Shown here in pieces: positions 26,396 to 36,276 of a DNA stretch of 39,399 nucleotides. The number at the start of each line of letters is the position of its first letter. Within the stretch, counting starts at the first letter, position 1. The position numbers and the translations under genes were made by a program. Below the pieces are notes generated by a model, which was given only the letters and a program-made list of their open reading frames with translations, was not told the origin of the DNA and did no database searches. The stretch comes from Candidatus Aenigmatarchaeota archaeon (lineage in GTDB: Archaea > Aenigmatarchaeota > Aenigmatarchaeia > QMZP01 > QMZT01), in NCBI GenBank assembly GCA_003663325.1, contig QMZT01000008.1:1-39399 (forward strand), given 5' to 3'.

Positions 26396-26785
26396 CTAAA
26401 TTCTTTTTTACTGAATTCCTTTTCTAACTCCTTCACACGCTCAAGCAAATAACGCTCTTTTTTATATGGATGACGTTTAAGATACCTCTCAAGGTATCGT
26501 TCAAGTTTATCGAGATGTGCAGGATTTATGGATACTGAAAGATCATAAATATGGGGATTGGCAAGATCTGCACCTCTGGGCCATAAAAGCAAATCCTCCT
26601 TTTTAATTAACCTCTTTATACCCTCTATTATCACATCCCTGCCATACCCACTTTTTTACAAATAGTTTCTACATGCATTGTTCTATGTCCAACAGAACCA
26701 CCGCCACTTCTTCTCAAAAGAACCCTTGCGATAGAAAAATAAACATCTCGCTACTCAACATCTTTATACTTCCATATCTTTTCAT
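26386..26785 (-). pseudogene. Frameshifted small gene, two apparent 1-nt deletions
   Basis: Minus-strand pieces join in order: MKRYGSIKMLSSE / DVYFSIARVLLRRSGGGSVGHRTMHVETICKK / SGYGRDVIIEGIKRLIKKEDLLLWPRGADLANPHIYDLSVSINPAHLDKLERYLERYLKRHPYKKERYLLERVKELEKEFSKKEFSYV. One break is in an A6 run. Confidence 0.6.
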
Positions 26786-26812
26786 ATTTTAAGAATAGAT
26801 GCAAATTTTAAG

Positions 26813-27205
26813 TTACTTCATTTCTCTTATGATTCTTTCTACCTCCTCCCTTGTTACGAAGCTAGACCTTAAGGGATTGTATATCTCTATGAGCTCTTTA
26901 AGCTCATTAATATCGCTTTTTGTTGCAAATGCCTTTATCTCTTTCAATATTGCCTTTATTGTCTTTTGAAGCTCATGCACCGCTTTTTCAACATCCTCCA
27001 TTCTTTTCGCAACCTCTTTATTCTCTTTTTCAAACTTTTCAACATCACTCTGCACAGTTCTTTCTAGCGTGCTTAGCCTCATTTCCACGGCTTTCATTCT
27101 TTCCTCTATGAACCTCATTCTGCGTGTGCCATCATTCATACCCCTTACAAGTTCATTAACTATTTGCGATGTTCTATCTTCCGGCTGTTTGCCAAATACG
27201 ACCAT
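26813..27205 (-). CDS. Coiled-coil protein, possibly pilus/archaellum accessory-like
   Basis: Long heptad-rich region, then NPLRSSFVTREEVERIIREMK; divergent from the pilus ATPase gene. Confidence 0.65.
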   Translation of the reverse strand: MVVFGKQPEDRTSQIVNELVRGMNDGTRRMRFIEERMKAVEMRLSTLERTVQSDVEKFEKENKEVAKRMEDVEKAVHELQKTIKAILKEIKAFATKSDINELKELIEIYNPLRSSFVTREEVERIIREMK

Positions 27206-27242
27206 ATTATTATTTTAACCCCCGACCATATATATTAAATTA

Positions 27243-29498
27243 ATGAACGGGAAAGAAGCTTGCAAGTATGAGTATGATGAAAATACGGGCAGGTTGAGGA
27301 TAAACTGTTTAGGATGCATGTATGGTGCAAGCATAGAAGATAACGAAGCCTGTATGAGCAGGGTTATAGATCTTATACTTTCTCTTAAAAATGTAAGCTC
27401 TGTGGTGCTTGCTAAGGAAAGGGAATATGAATACAGTGGAAAGCAAGTAGAAATGCTTGTTGAGATTGCAAATGTAATTAATGAAATTATTGAGGACAGA
27501 TTAATATCGTATAGCAACCTTGGACCGGATGAGTGCCTGAGATGTTATCCTGATTTGCCATCAAGATTGCAGTATATAGTTATAAATTTGATGAGAAGGG
27601 ATCCCATAGGGGCTTATGTTGAGATTACAAGAGAAATAAGAAAGATAAATATAAGGATGGAAAAGCATCCTGCATGCTATAAATGCCTAAAACGTTATAA
27701 AAATGAAATACTGGAGATCTTGAGGATAAAGCTGGAAAAAACAAGATTAATACAGTTAGCAAAACCGCATTTGTCAGGCTATCATATTGGGGATAGGAGT
27801 TTATACAGACATATATTCATGCCTGCCATAAGACCAAATTTTATGCTTACACGTTTTATGGTGACCCCGCCTGAGAATGCCATATTTATAGAGAGGTACA
27901 GTGTAGGTGATGTGAACGTGGAAATATACAAAATGAAACATTCTGCAGAGTATTTTTATTATGCAATACCACCTGAATTTACGCTTGATGAGGAAAAGTA
28001 TTCAGTGTTGGATGCCGCTAGAAGATACATGGCTGCACACCAACCAAAAACGCCGGAGTTTGTGAGATCGGAACGTGTAAGAGAGATGTTCTTTAACATA
28101 GGAAGGGATATGATAAGGGATGTTGCTAAACAAATGAACGCTACGCTTACAACAAAAGATATAGAACAGCTTGCAACCATACTTACAAGATATACAGCGG
28201 GGCTTGGTGTGCTTGAGGTATTGCTTATGGATAATAATGTACAAGACATATATGTAAACTCGCCCGTTGAATTGCAACCCATAATGATATTCCATTCTAA
28301 CTATGAGGAATGTAAAACAAATTTGATGCCTACGCATGAGGATGCAGAGTCTTGGGCAACAAGACTAAGAATACAATCTGGAAGGCCGTTAGATGAGTCT
28401 AACCCTGTGCTGGATACAGAGATAGAGATCCCTGGTGGAAGGGCGAGGTTTGCTGTCGTGACCAGAACGCTATCTCCTTATGGTTTAGGCTTTGCCATAA
28501 GAAGACATAGAGACATGCCATGGACACTCCCATTATTTTTAAAAGCAAAAATGATGAGCCCACTTGCTGCAGGCCTCTTGAGTTTTCTTGCTGATGGGGC
28601 TGTAAGTATGCTTATTGCTGGTGGCAGAGGAGCAGGCAAAACATCCTTGCTCAGTGCTGTAATACTCGAATTGCTTCCAAAAACAAGAATAGTTACAATA
28701 GAGGACACATTGGAACTTCCAATAACCCATTTTAAATCCCTCGACTACAATATAGAGAGCTTAAAATCAAGAAGTGTTATAACCATGATAGAAACGGAAA
28801 TGCCTGCTGATGAAGCGCTAAGGACAGCACTAAGGCTGGGTGACTCTGCATTGATAATTGGTGAGGTTAGAAGCACTGAGGCAAGGGCATTGTATGAAGC
28901 TATGAGAATAGGAGCGCTAAGCAATTTGGTCGCAGGCACAATACACGGAGAAAGTGCCTATGGTGTTTATGACAGGGTTGTGAATGATCTAGGCGTGCCA
29001 AAAACAAGTTTTAAGGCTACAGATATTGTGGTGATAGCAAAAACATTAAGGAGTGCTGATGGGCTTCATCGCTTTAGGAGACTTGTAGAGGTGACAGAGA
29101 TAAGAAAGCATTGGGACGAGGATCCATTAAGAGAAGGCGGCTTCGTTAATTTGATGGAGTATTCTGGCAAAGAGGATCAAATAAAGCCTACAGACACATT
29201 TACAAATGGGGAGTCGGAGATACTCAATAGAATAGCAAGCTATGTCAGGGAATGGAGTGGTAATTGGCAAGCAGTATGGGAAAATATAAACCTTAGGGGC
29301 AATATAAAGAAAACAATTGTTGAGTATGCAGATAAGCTAGGGAAACCAGAGCTTATGGAGGCAAAGTGGAATGTTAGGTCCAACGTAGAATTTCATTTAA
29401 TAGCAGAGAGGTTGAAAAATGAAAATGGTTATGCTGATCCAAAGGAAATATATAATGAATGGCTTAAGTGGTTTAAAGATGCTATAAGAGCGGTATGA
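27243..29498 (+). CDS. Archaeal type II/IV secretion (type IV pilus) ATPase with Cys-rich N-terminus
   Basis: IAGGRGAGKTSLLSAVILELLPKTRIVTIEDTLELP, ALRLGDSALIIGEVRSTEARALYEAMRIGALSNLVAGTIHGESAYGVYDRV. Confidence 0.92.
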   Translation: MNGKEACKYEYDENTGRLRINCLGCMYGASIEDNEACMSRVIDLILSLKNVSSVVLAKEREYEYSGKQVEMLVEIANVINEIIEDRLISYSNLGPDECLRCYPDLPSRLQYIVINLMRRDPIGAYVEITREIRKINIRMEKHPACYKCLKRYKNEILEILRIKLEKTRLIQLAKPHLSGYHIGDRSLYRHIFMPAIRPNFMLTRFMVTPPENAIFIERYSVGDVNVEIYKMKHSAEYFYYAIPPEFTLDEEKYSVLDAARRYMAAHQPKTPEFVRSERVREMFFNIGRDMIRDVAKQMNATLTTKDIEQLATILTRYTAGLGVLEVLLMDNNVQDIYVNSPVELQPIMIFHSNYEECKTNLMPTHEDAESWATRLRIQSGRPLDESNPVLDTEIEIPGGRARFAVVTRTLSPYGLGFAIRRHRDMPWTLPLFLKAKMMSPLAAGLLSFLADGAVSMLIAGGRGAGKTSLLSAVILELLPKTRIVTIEDTLELPITHFKSLDYNIESLKSRSVITMIETEMPADEALRTALRLGDSALIIGEVRSTEARALYEAMRIGALSNLVAGTIHGESAYGVYDRVVNDLGVPKTSFKATDIVVIAKTLRSADGLHRFRRLVEVTEIRKHWDEDPLREGGFVNLMEYSGKEDQIKPTDTFTNGESEILNRIASYVREWSGNWQAVWENINLRGNIKKTIVEYADKLGKPELMEAKWNVRSNVEFHLIAERLKNENGYADPKEIYNEWLKWFKDAIRAV

Positions 29499-30100
29499 AA
29501 AGGATAGTGTTTAGCCTGGCTATGGTAGTTTGTTTATTCTTTTCCGTCTCTGCTATACGGCCAGATAAAAATACTGTTATGGAAATAAGGCTTTATTTGA
29601 ATAATACGAACGCAACGATTTATGTACCATCCAAGCCACCTTTTGTGTCCAGAGCGAATGCCTTATCGTACAGAAGCTTTACCAAGGATGATCTTTCACA
29701 CCTCTATGTAATTTCTTATGAAGATGATGCACTTTTAGGGCTTATCTTCTCTTCTGATAACTTTGTCAATATTCAGGTAAATAAAAACCCCACCAGCTAC
29801 GTGATCTCTATGAAACTTAACCTAACAGGCTCTCAAGTATTTCTTCCATTTACAAAAGCTGAGCAGAAGCAAATAGAAAAAAGGATGCGCAGCGTGGAGG
29901 ATAAAACATTTTTAGAGACAAATAAGCCGTCATTTGCCTTTCCATTGAAGAAAAATCAAGAAATAATGATATATCTTGCTTATCAAAACATAAACTTTAC
30001 AAGTAACCTAACATCTATGGGCATAGGCTATCATAGACTTGTGATAGATAATTTGGGCGTAGTAAATAATAAATTGTTGATTGGAATAAGAAGGATTTAA
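29495..30100 (+). CDS. Exported protein of the pilus operon, unknown function
   Basis: ATGA overlap with the ATPase gene; signal peptide RIVFSLAMVVCLFFSVSA. Confidence 0.75.
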   Translation: MKRIVFSLAMVVCLFFSVSAIRPDKNTVMEIRLYLNNTNATIYVPSKPPFVSRANALSYRSFTKDDLSHLYVISYEDDALLGLIFSSDNFVNIQVNKNPTSYVISMKLNLTGSQVFLPFTKAEQKQIEKRMRSVEDKTFLETNKPSFAFPLKKNQEIMIYLAYQNINFTSNLTSMGIGYHRLVIDNLGVVNNKLLIGIRRI

Positions 30101-30126
30101 TTAATGGCTAAACAAATACTAATTAT

Positions 30127-32157
30127 ATGGGGAATGTTGAGAATAATAGACAGGATTATGAAAGCCTCATACTTTCTAGGGACTATAAAATTTATAGAAA
30201 GGAAAGGAGAAAAAGGCTTTCGTGGTATGAATCACTAGCCTTATTTTGTGGAAGAATATTGGATGTTAGCCCAGATAAAGGCACAGAGAAGGAGCTGAAT
30301 GCCGCTATAAATTTCACAGGCATGAGCATAAAACCAAAGGATGTTATGGCACTGGTTGTTCTTACATTCATATTTTTCTCCATGCTCAGCGCTATTATTT
30401 TTTCCTTGACATTTTCAATAAGCCTTGCTTTGCTTTTTTTGATGTTGGGCATAGGCATGGGTTACTACTTTCTTAAGTATCCCGTAAATCTACTCAAAAG
30501 CTACAGGATAAAGGCAAGCTCTGAGGTTGTGCTCGCTGTGCTTTATATGGTAGTGTCTATGCGCGTAAGTCCTAATTTAGAACGTGCATTGAGATTTGCT
30601 GCATCTAATATCTCTGGCCCGTTAGCGTGGGATATGAGGCGCATGCTTTGGGATATAGAAATGGGAAAATACTACTCAGCTAACGATGCCCTTACAGATT
30701 ACATAGCTAAATGGAAACCAGAGAATGAGGAATTTGCAGAGGCACTGAGATTAATAAGGGACTCGCAGTATGAAACACCGGAAAGTGCAGAAAAAACCCT
30801 AAACGAAGCTTTGAATGTTATATTAGATGGGACAAAGACCAGAATGAAACACTATGCTCAAGAACTAAGGACGCCTGTTATGGTTATTCACATGATGGGG
30901 ATAATGTTGCCCGTACTAGGGAGTATAATTGCTCCAATGGCTGCAATATTTCTTGCTGATATAGCAAGACCAGAATATTTTATAATAAGTTACAATGTGA
31001 TACTGCCTGTTAGCGTTATGTGGTTCATAAATACTACACTAAAGAAAAGACCAACTACATTTTCTGAAGTAGATATTTCTGCACATCCTGAGCTACCGCC
31101 CGAGAACACATTTTCTTTAACTCTGGGCAAAAAGAGAATTTTTATACCTTCCTTGCCACTTTCCCTACTCATTACCTTTCTTATATTGCTATTTCCTATT
31201 TACTATTTCTCCTCCCATCCTGCTATGCTATTTTCTGCTGAGAAAGGAACAAACATACTTACTCTTTCATTATCGTTACTCATAACATTGGGGATAGGAT
31301 TTGGCATCGGGTGTTACTTTTTACTCTCAACGTTCCAAAGGATCAAAATACAGAGAAGTGTGCAAGAAACAGAAAGTGAGTTCGAGCTTGCGTTGTTTCA
31401 GTTAGGTAATAGGATATCTGCAGGCACTCCTACAGAGCTTGCCCTTGAGAAATCTATAAATGATATAAAGGACTTGAATATAGCTGGCCTGTTCTCAAGA
31501 ACGTTAAAAAATATAAGGAGTCTGGGTATGACGTTTGGTGAGGCTTTGTTTGATCCAAAATATGGCGCTATTAATTATTATCCAAGTATGATGATAAGGA
31601 ATATAATGTACATGATTGTTGATATAACAAAACAAGGATTTAGATATGCTGCTGATGCCATGCTTACCATATCGCGCTACCTAAGAACGATAAGAGAAAC
31701 GCAAGAATACATAAGGGATATGCTTTCCGAGTCCGTTTCTTCAATGACATTTCAGGCATACTTCCTTACCCCAATGGTAACGGGCTTGATAGTATCTTTA
31801 TCCCATGTAATAATAACAATCCTTACTATACTCACACAAAAAATAAAATCGATGAGTGGTTACGCTTCAATTAGCGAGGTTGGTATGCTTGGAATAACAG
31901 GAAATGCTCTACCAATCTCTCCACAGCTATTTCAACTCATAGCTGGTATATACCTTATTGAAATAATTATAGTTCTTGCCTTTTTTGTAACAAAAATAAC
32001 AGAAGGTGAAAATAAGACATATCAATGGTACCTGGCAGGTAAAATGCTCTTAGTAGCGTTAGTAATGTACATGCTTATAACATTGCTTTCGACAAGTTTA
32101 TTTGGCGGTATAATAGAACAAGCAGTTAAAAACATGATAGGCGGAAAAATATTATAA
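30127..32157 (+). CDS. TadC/T2SSF-like pilus assembly membrane protein (two repeated halves)
   Basis: Multiple TM segments with two cytoplasmic T2SSF-like helical modules (SSEVVLAVLYMVVSMRVSPNLERALRFAA and ESEFELALFQLGNRISAGTPTELALEKS). Confidence 0.85.
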   Translation: MGNVENNRQDYESLILSRDYKIYRKERRKRLSWYESLALFCGRILDVSPDKGTEKELNAAINFTGMSIKPKDVMALVVLTFIFFSMLSAIIFSLTFSISLALLFLMLGIGMGYYFLKYPVNLLKSYRIKASSEVVLAVLYMVVSMRVSPNLERALRFAASNISGPLAWDMRRMLWDIEMGKYYSANDALTDYIAKWKPENEEFAEALRLIRDSQYETPESAEKTLNEALNVILDGTKTRMKHYAQELRTPVMVIHMMGIMLPVLGSIIAPMAAIFLADIARPEYFIISYNVILPVSVMWFINTTLKKRPTTFSEVDISAHPELPPENTFSLTLGKKRIFIPSLPLSLLITFLILLFPIYYFSSHPAMLFSAEKGTNILTLSLSLLITLGIGFGIGCYFLLSTFQRIKIQRSVQETESEFELALFQLGNRISAGTPTELALEKSINDIKDLNIAGLFSRTLKNIRSLGMTFGEALFDPKYGAINYYPSMMIRNIMYMIVDITKQGFRYAADAMLTISRYLRTIRETQEYIRDMLSESVSSMTFQAYFLTPMVTGLIVSLSHVIITILTILTQKIKSMSGYASISEVGMLGITGNALPISPQLFQLIAGIYLIEIIIVLAFFVTKITEGENKTYQWYLAGKMLLVALVMYMLITLLSTSLFGGIIEQAVKNMIGGKIL

Positions 32158-32165
32158 ATATTTGC
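32152..32165 (+). promoter_or_regulatory. TATA-box-like promoter for tRNA-His, overlapping the TadC-like stop region
   Basis: TTATAAATATTTGC ~30 bp upstream of the tRNA 5' end. Confidence 0.5.
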
Positions 32166-32189
32166 TCTTCATACAAATAATATGGTCAT

Positions 32190-32264
32190 GGCCGCAGTGG
32201 TGTAGCTTGGTTAGCATGGGGGCCTGTGGAGCCCTCGGCCCGAGTTCAAATCTCGGCTGCGGCC
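32190..32264 (+). tRNA. tRNA-His (anticodon GTG)
   Basis: G-1 paired with C73; acceptor GCCGCAG/CTGCGGC; T8, A14 and D-loop GG; anticodon arm GGGGC-CTGTGGA-GCCCT; T arm CCGAG-TTCAAAT-CTCGG; CCA not encoded. Confidence 0.95.
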
Positions 32265-32288
32265 CGCCTTATTTTGTTCAAGACAGGA

Positions 32289-32387
32289 TTATAAAATTGG
32301 GTTAACAAATTTCACATGTCTACCCGTTAGGCGATCCCATAAGGGAGTAACCTCTCTATCTGGGATACCACACATATCTGCAGCCAT
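32289..32387 (-). other. Possible residual coding fragment between tRNA-His and ileS
   Basis: (LYSLKHLG)MAADMCGIPDREVTPLWDRLTGRHVKFVNPIL*; the composition looks protein-like but no family is recognised. Confidence 0.2.
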
Positions 32388-32468
32388 TCCCAAGTGCTTC
32401 AGAGAATATAATTTTAAATTTATATTATCCTTTAACATATTAACATTAATATCGCATTAGTGAGATTT

Positions 32469-35456
32469 ATGATGAGATATGATCCTCATAAAGTAGAAGA
32501 GGAGATTTTAGAGTTTTGGGAAAAGAATAAAATACCAGAGGAAATAGTTAAGTTCGATCCAAAAAAGAAAAAATTTTATTTACTTGATGGACCACCGTAT
32601 GTTAATGGAGTCCCTCACGTTGGTCACGTTAAGACTACAACAACAAAGGATATAATAAGCAAGCTTAAGACTATGCAGGGTTATGCTGTATGGTACCAGC
32701 CTGGTTTTGATACACACGGCTTACCAATAGAAAATGTTGTTGAAAAAAAGCTCGGGATAAAATCTAAGAAAGATATAGAAAGGCATGTAGGTGTTGAAAG
32801 GTTCATGGAAGAATGCAAGAAGCTTGCGGAAGGAAATGAAAAGGTATGGCTAAGGATATACAAAAGATTGGGGGCATGGAGAGGTTGGCTTAAGCCGTAC
32901 ATGACATTTAAGCGTTACTATCTGGAATCTGCATGGTGGACGATTAAAAGGGTTTACGAAAACGGTATGCTTGTGCTAGGTGAAAAGCCTGTCTTTTGGT
33001 GCCCGCACTGTGAAACAACCCTTGCTGGTTATGAGGTTACAGACAGCTATGCCGAGGTTGAGGATTATTCCATATACGTTAAATTCCCAATAGAAGGAAG
33101 AAAGAATGAGTATATACTCATATGGACCACAACACCATGGACATTGCCAGCAAATGTTGCAATAGCTGTACATCCTGAAGAGAGCTATGTTAAAGTAAGG
33201 GTTGGAAAGGACATACTTATAATGGCTGAAAAGAGATTGGAAAGTGTAGTAAATGAGACCAAAATAGAGGAATATGAAGTGATTGAGAAGATGAAAGGAA
33301 GGGAGTTAGCGGGCATGCGCTACAAACCCGTACTTGATATACCTATACAAAAGGATCTTGAAAAAGAAAAAAATGCACACAAGGTTATTCTCTCTCTACC
33401 ACTTTTTAAGAAAGGTGTTTCATCTAAGATCTTGGCAAAGAAAAAGGTAAAAATGCAAGAGGCCAGAGCAGAACATCTCGTTACAATGGATACAGGCTCG
33501 GGATGTGTTCATATCGCACCTGGACACGGTGAAGAGGATTATAAGCTTGGAGAACATTACAATCTACCTAAACCTTCGCCAGTTAATGAAGAGGGAAGAT
33601 TAAAAAGGGAGACGGGCAGCTTTAGTGGTATTTTTGTTAAAGATGCCAATATAAAAATTATAGAGTATTTAAAGAAGAAGGGTTTCCTTTTATGGTACGG
33701 GAAAATAAGGCATTCCTATCCGTTGTGCTGGAGATGTAAGACACCACTCATATACAGAATGAATAAACAATGGTTCTTTACCGTTGAAAAGATAAAGGAT
33801 AAAATGCTGGAAGAGAACGAAAACGTGAGATGGATGCCTGAATTTGCAAAGGATAGATTTAAAAATTGGCTAACCAATGCTATTGATTGGGCAATATCCG
33901 TTCAAAGATACTGGGGTATACCACTTCCTGTTTGGGTATGCAAGCAATGCAATAGCATAGAGGTCATAGGTTCTGTTAAAGAGTTGAAAGAAAAAGCAAT
34001 AAATGAGCTCCCAAGCGATATAGACTTGCATAAAAATGTGGTTGATAAAATAAGATTAAAATGCAGGAAGTGCGGCAGCTGTATGGAAAGGGTAAAGGAT
34101 ACAATGAATGTATGGTTTGATTCAGGCATAGCTCCATGGGCAAGTCTTGGTTACCCCTTTCGCAATAAAGAACTATTTGAAAAATTGTGGCCCGTAGATT
34201 TTATTTCCGAATCTCAGGACCAGATAAGGGGTTGGTTCTACTCGCTAATGTTTATGGGTGTCGCTACCTTTAATGAAAAGCCCTATAAAGCTGTGGGCAT
34301 GACTGGCTGGACATTAGATGAGAGAGGAGAAAAGATGAGTAAAAGTTTAGGGAATGTTATATATGCAGAGGATGCAATAAATAACCTTGGTTCCGATTTA
34401 TTAAGATTTTATTATTGCTGGAGTAACGCACCTTGGGATACCCAAAACTTTAGTTTAAGGGTCGCAAAGGAGCTTAGAAGGGTATTAGATGTGCTTTGGA
34501 ACGCCAGCATGTTCATTATTAACTATTCAAACTTGGGTATTGTCAACGAAAAAATAAACCTTTCAGAAATGAAAATAGAAGATAAATGGGTAATCTCAAG
34601 GGTTAATACATTAATTAAAAGCGCTAGCGACAATTTCGAAAATTTTAGATTGCATTATGCCGGAAGAGAAATAGGAGACTTCATACTCAATGATTTCTCT
34701 AGATGGTACATAAAAATAATAAGAGACAGGATGTCGCACTGGTACAAGGGGGAAGATAAAAAGTATGCAATGTTTACCTTATTTTACGTTATGGAAAAGA
34801 TCCTTAGATTGCTTGCACCAATAACACCTTTCATAACAGAAAAGATATACCAAATGATATTTAAGATGAAAGAAAATGCTCCAAGATCTGTTCACCTCTC
34901 TTCATGGCCAAAATATGACAAGGGATTAATTAATAAAAGATTGGAAGAGGATATGGAGATAGTCAAGGGGATTGTGGAAGGTATCAATTCGTTGAGACAG
35001 ATAAAAGGTGTAAAGCTTAGATGGCCTGTCTCTTGTTTGTATGTAAAGGCAAAGGATGTGCGCTTAAAGGCTGTAATTAAGAACTTTGAAGATATAATAA
35101 AAAGCCTGGGCAATGTTAAGGATATTTCAATTCTTGATAAATTGCCGAGTGATGTAAAGAAGGAATTGGAGTATTGTGATATATGCATAGGCAGTGTTGT
35201 AAAGGATGAGGCAATGGTAAGGGAGCTTACAAGGAAGATACAAGTATTGAGAAAGGAAGCTGGCTTAAAGGTTTGGGAAAGGATAAGGCTTTACCTGCAC
35301 AGCACACCGGATGGTATAGAGATAATTAAGAGGTATGAGGAAAGAATAAAAAATAATGTGGGTGCTGATGAAGTAATAATAAAGAAACAAAAAAAGATCA
35401 AGGGGAGACTGGAGTTTGAAAATAAGAGCATAGACATATATTTTGAGAAGGTATAA
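32469..35456 (+). CDS. ileS: Isoleucyl-tRNA synthetase
   Basis: LDGPPYVNGVPHVGHVKTTTTKDI, WYQPGFDTHGLPIE, IWTTTPWTLPANVAIAV, ESQDQIRGWFYSLM, GEKMSKSLGNV. Start taken at ATG 32469 rather than the GTG at 32460. Confidence 0.95.
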   Translation: MMRYDPHKVEEEILEFWEKNKIPEEIVKFDPKKKKFYLLDGPPYVNGVPHVGHVKTTTTKDIISKLKTMQGYAVWYQPGFDTHGLPIENVVEKKLGIKSKKDIERHVGVERFMEECKKLAEGNEKVWLRIYKRLGAWRGWLKPYMTFKRYYLESAWWTIKRVYENGMLVLGEKPVFWCPHCETTLAGYEVTDSYAEVEDYSIYVKFPIEGRKNEYILIWTTTPWTLPANVAIAVHPEESYVKVRVGKDILIMAEKRLESVVNETKIEEYEVIEKMKGRELAGMRYKPVLDIPIQKDLEKEKNAHKVILSLPLFKKGVSSKILAKKKVKMQEARAEHLVTMDTGSGCVHIAPGHGEEDYKLGEHYNLPKPSPVNEEGRLKRETGSFSGIFVKDANIKIIEYLKKKGFLLWYGKIRHSYPLCWRCKTPLIYRMNKQWFFTVEKIKDKMLEENENVRWMPEFAKDRFKNWLTNAIDWAISVQRYWGIPLPVWVCKQCNSIEVIGSVKELKEKAINELPSDIDLHKNVVDKIRLKCRKCGSCMERVKDTMNVWFDSGIAPWASLGYPFRNKELFEKLWPVDFISESQDQIRGWFYSLMFMGVATFNEKPYKAVGMTGWTLDERGEKMSKSLGNVIYAEDAINNLGSDLLRFYYCWSNAPWDTQNFSLRVAKELRRVLDVLWNASMFIINYSNLGIVNEKINLSEMKIEDKWVISRVNTLIKSASDNFENFRLHYAGREIGDFILNDFSRWYIKIIRDRMSHWYKGEDKKYAMFTLFYVMEKILRLLAPITPFITEKIYQMIFKMKENAPRSVHLSSWPKYDKGLINKRLEEDMEIVKGIVEGINSLRQIKGVKLRWPVSCLYVKAKDVRLKAVIKNFEDIIKSLGNVKDISILDKLPSDVKKELEYCDICIGSVVKDEAMVRELTRKIQVLRKEAGLKVWERIRLYLHSTPDGIEIIKRYEERIKNNVGADEVIIKKQKKIKGRLEFENKSIDIYFEKV

Positions 35457-35457
35457 C

Positions 35458-35682
35458 ATGATGAGCTATTTAGTCCCAATTCTAATCGCAGCTATTATTG
35501 TGGTTTTATCACATTTGGCTGTGGTGGATATTGTATTTGCTAAAATATGCGGCATTATATTCCTTGTTGTTGGATTCTTCCTCTCTTTTATGTTGCTTGA
35601 GGCAAGTGGCAAATTTAATATGTTTTATGTGAATTTAGGAATATGGTTAGTAATAATAGGGGCTATAGTTGTGCTAATTTAA
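35458..35682 (+). CDS. Small membrane protein with about three hydrophobic segments
   Basis: MMSYLVPILIAAIIVVLSHLAVVDIVFAKICGIIFLVVGFFLSFMLLEASGKFNMFYVNLGIWLVIIGAIVVLI. Confidence 0.6.
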   Translation: MMSYLVPILIAAIIVVLSHLAVVDIVFAKICGIIFLVVGFFLSFMLLEASGKFNMFYVNLGIWLVIIGAIVVLI

Positions 35683-35705
35683 AATATAAGGTGTAAAGAA
35701 TAATT

Positions 35706-36266
35706 ATGAAGGAGTTGCTAGAGCTTGCTAAGCATATAAAAAATAAGGAGCTTAGGGAAATGGTAGAGAATTTTATAAAAAAGCCTGAGCTTACGAATAA
35801 AAAGTTTAAATACAAGGCATCAAAGCTTGAGCTTGTGCCGGCATCCATAAATTGGCATCATTCTGAAGATTCTGGGCTCATTGAACACACAAAAAGTGTT
35901 ACAAAGATGTGTATTGCCGTGGCTGATGTAATAGAGAACGTTTATAATATCTATATTGATAGAGACTCTCTTGTTGCAGCGGCAATACTTCATGATATGG
36001 GAAAATTATGGGAGATAAAGAGAAAGGATAACACTTGGGTAGGCTCGAATATAAGCTTAGATCACACATTCCTTATTACCTCTGAACTTTATGCAAGGAA
36101 CTTTCCGGAGAGTGTTATACATATAATAGCTTCCCACTTTGGTACAGAAGGGCCAACACCGCCCCAAACTATAGAAGCCTTTATATTGCATTATATTGAT
36201 ACGCTTGATGCCGTTGTAGGAACAATATTACAGGATATGGATATAAGGAAGATATTATCTGTGTAG
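35706..36266 (+). CDS. HD-domain phosphohydrolase
   Basis: NWHHSEDSGLIEHTKSV, AAILHDMGKLWEI, DHTFLITSELYARNFPESVIHIIASHFG, YIDTLDAVVG. Confidence 0.88.
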   Translation: MKELLELAKHIKNKELREMVENFIKKPELTNKKFKYKASKLELVPASINWHHSEDSGLIEHTKSVTKMCIAVADVIENVYNIYIDRDSLVAAAILHDMGKLWEIKRKDNTWVGSNISLDHTFLITSELYARNFPESVIHIIASHFGTEGPTPPQTIEAFILHYIDTLDAVVGTILQDMDIRKILSV

Positions 36267-36276
36267 CTTATGCTGA

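Noticed and set aside
32190-32264. tRNA-His lacking G-1
   Set aside because: A first alignment put G32190 at position 1, but T8/A14 spacing and stem pairing show it is an encoded G-1 paired with C73, the normal archaeal arrangement.
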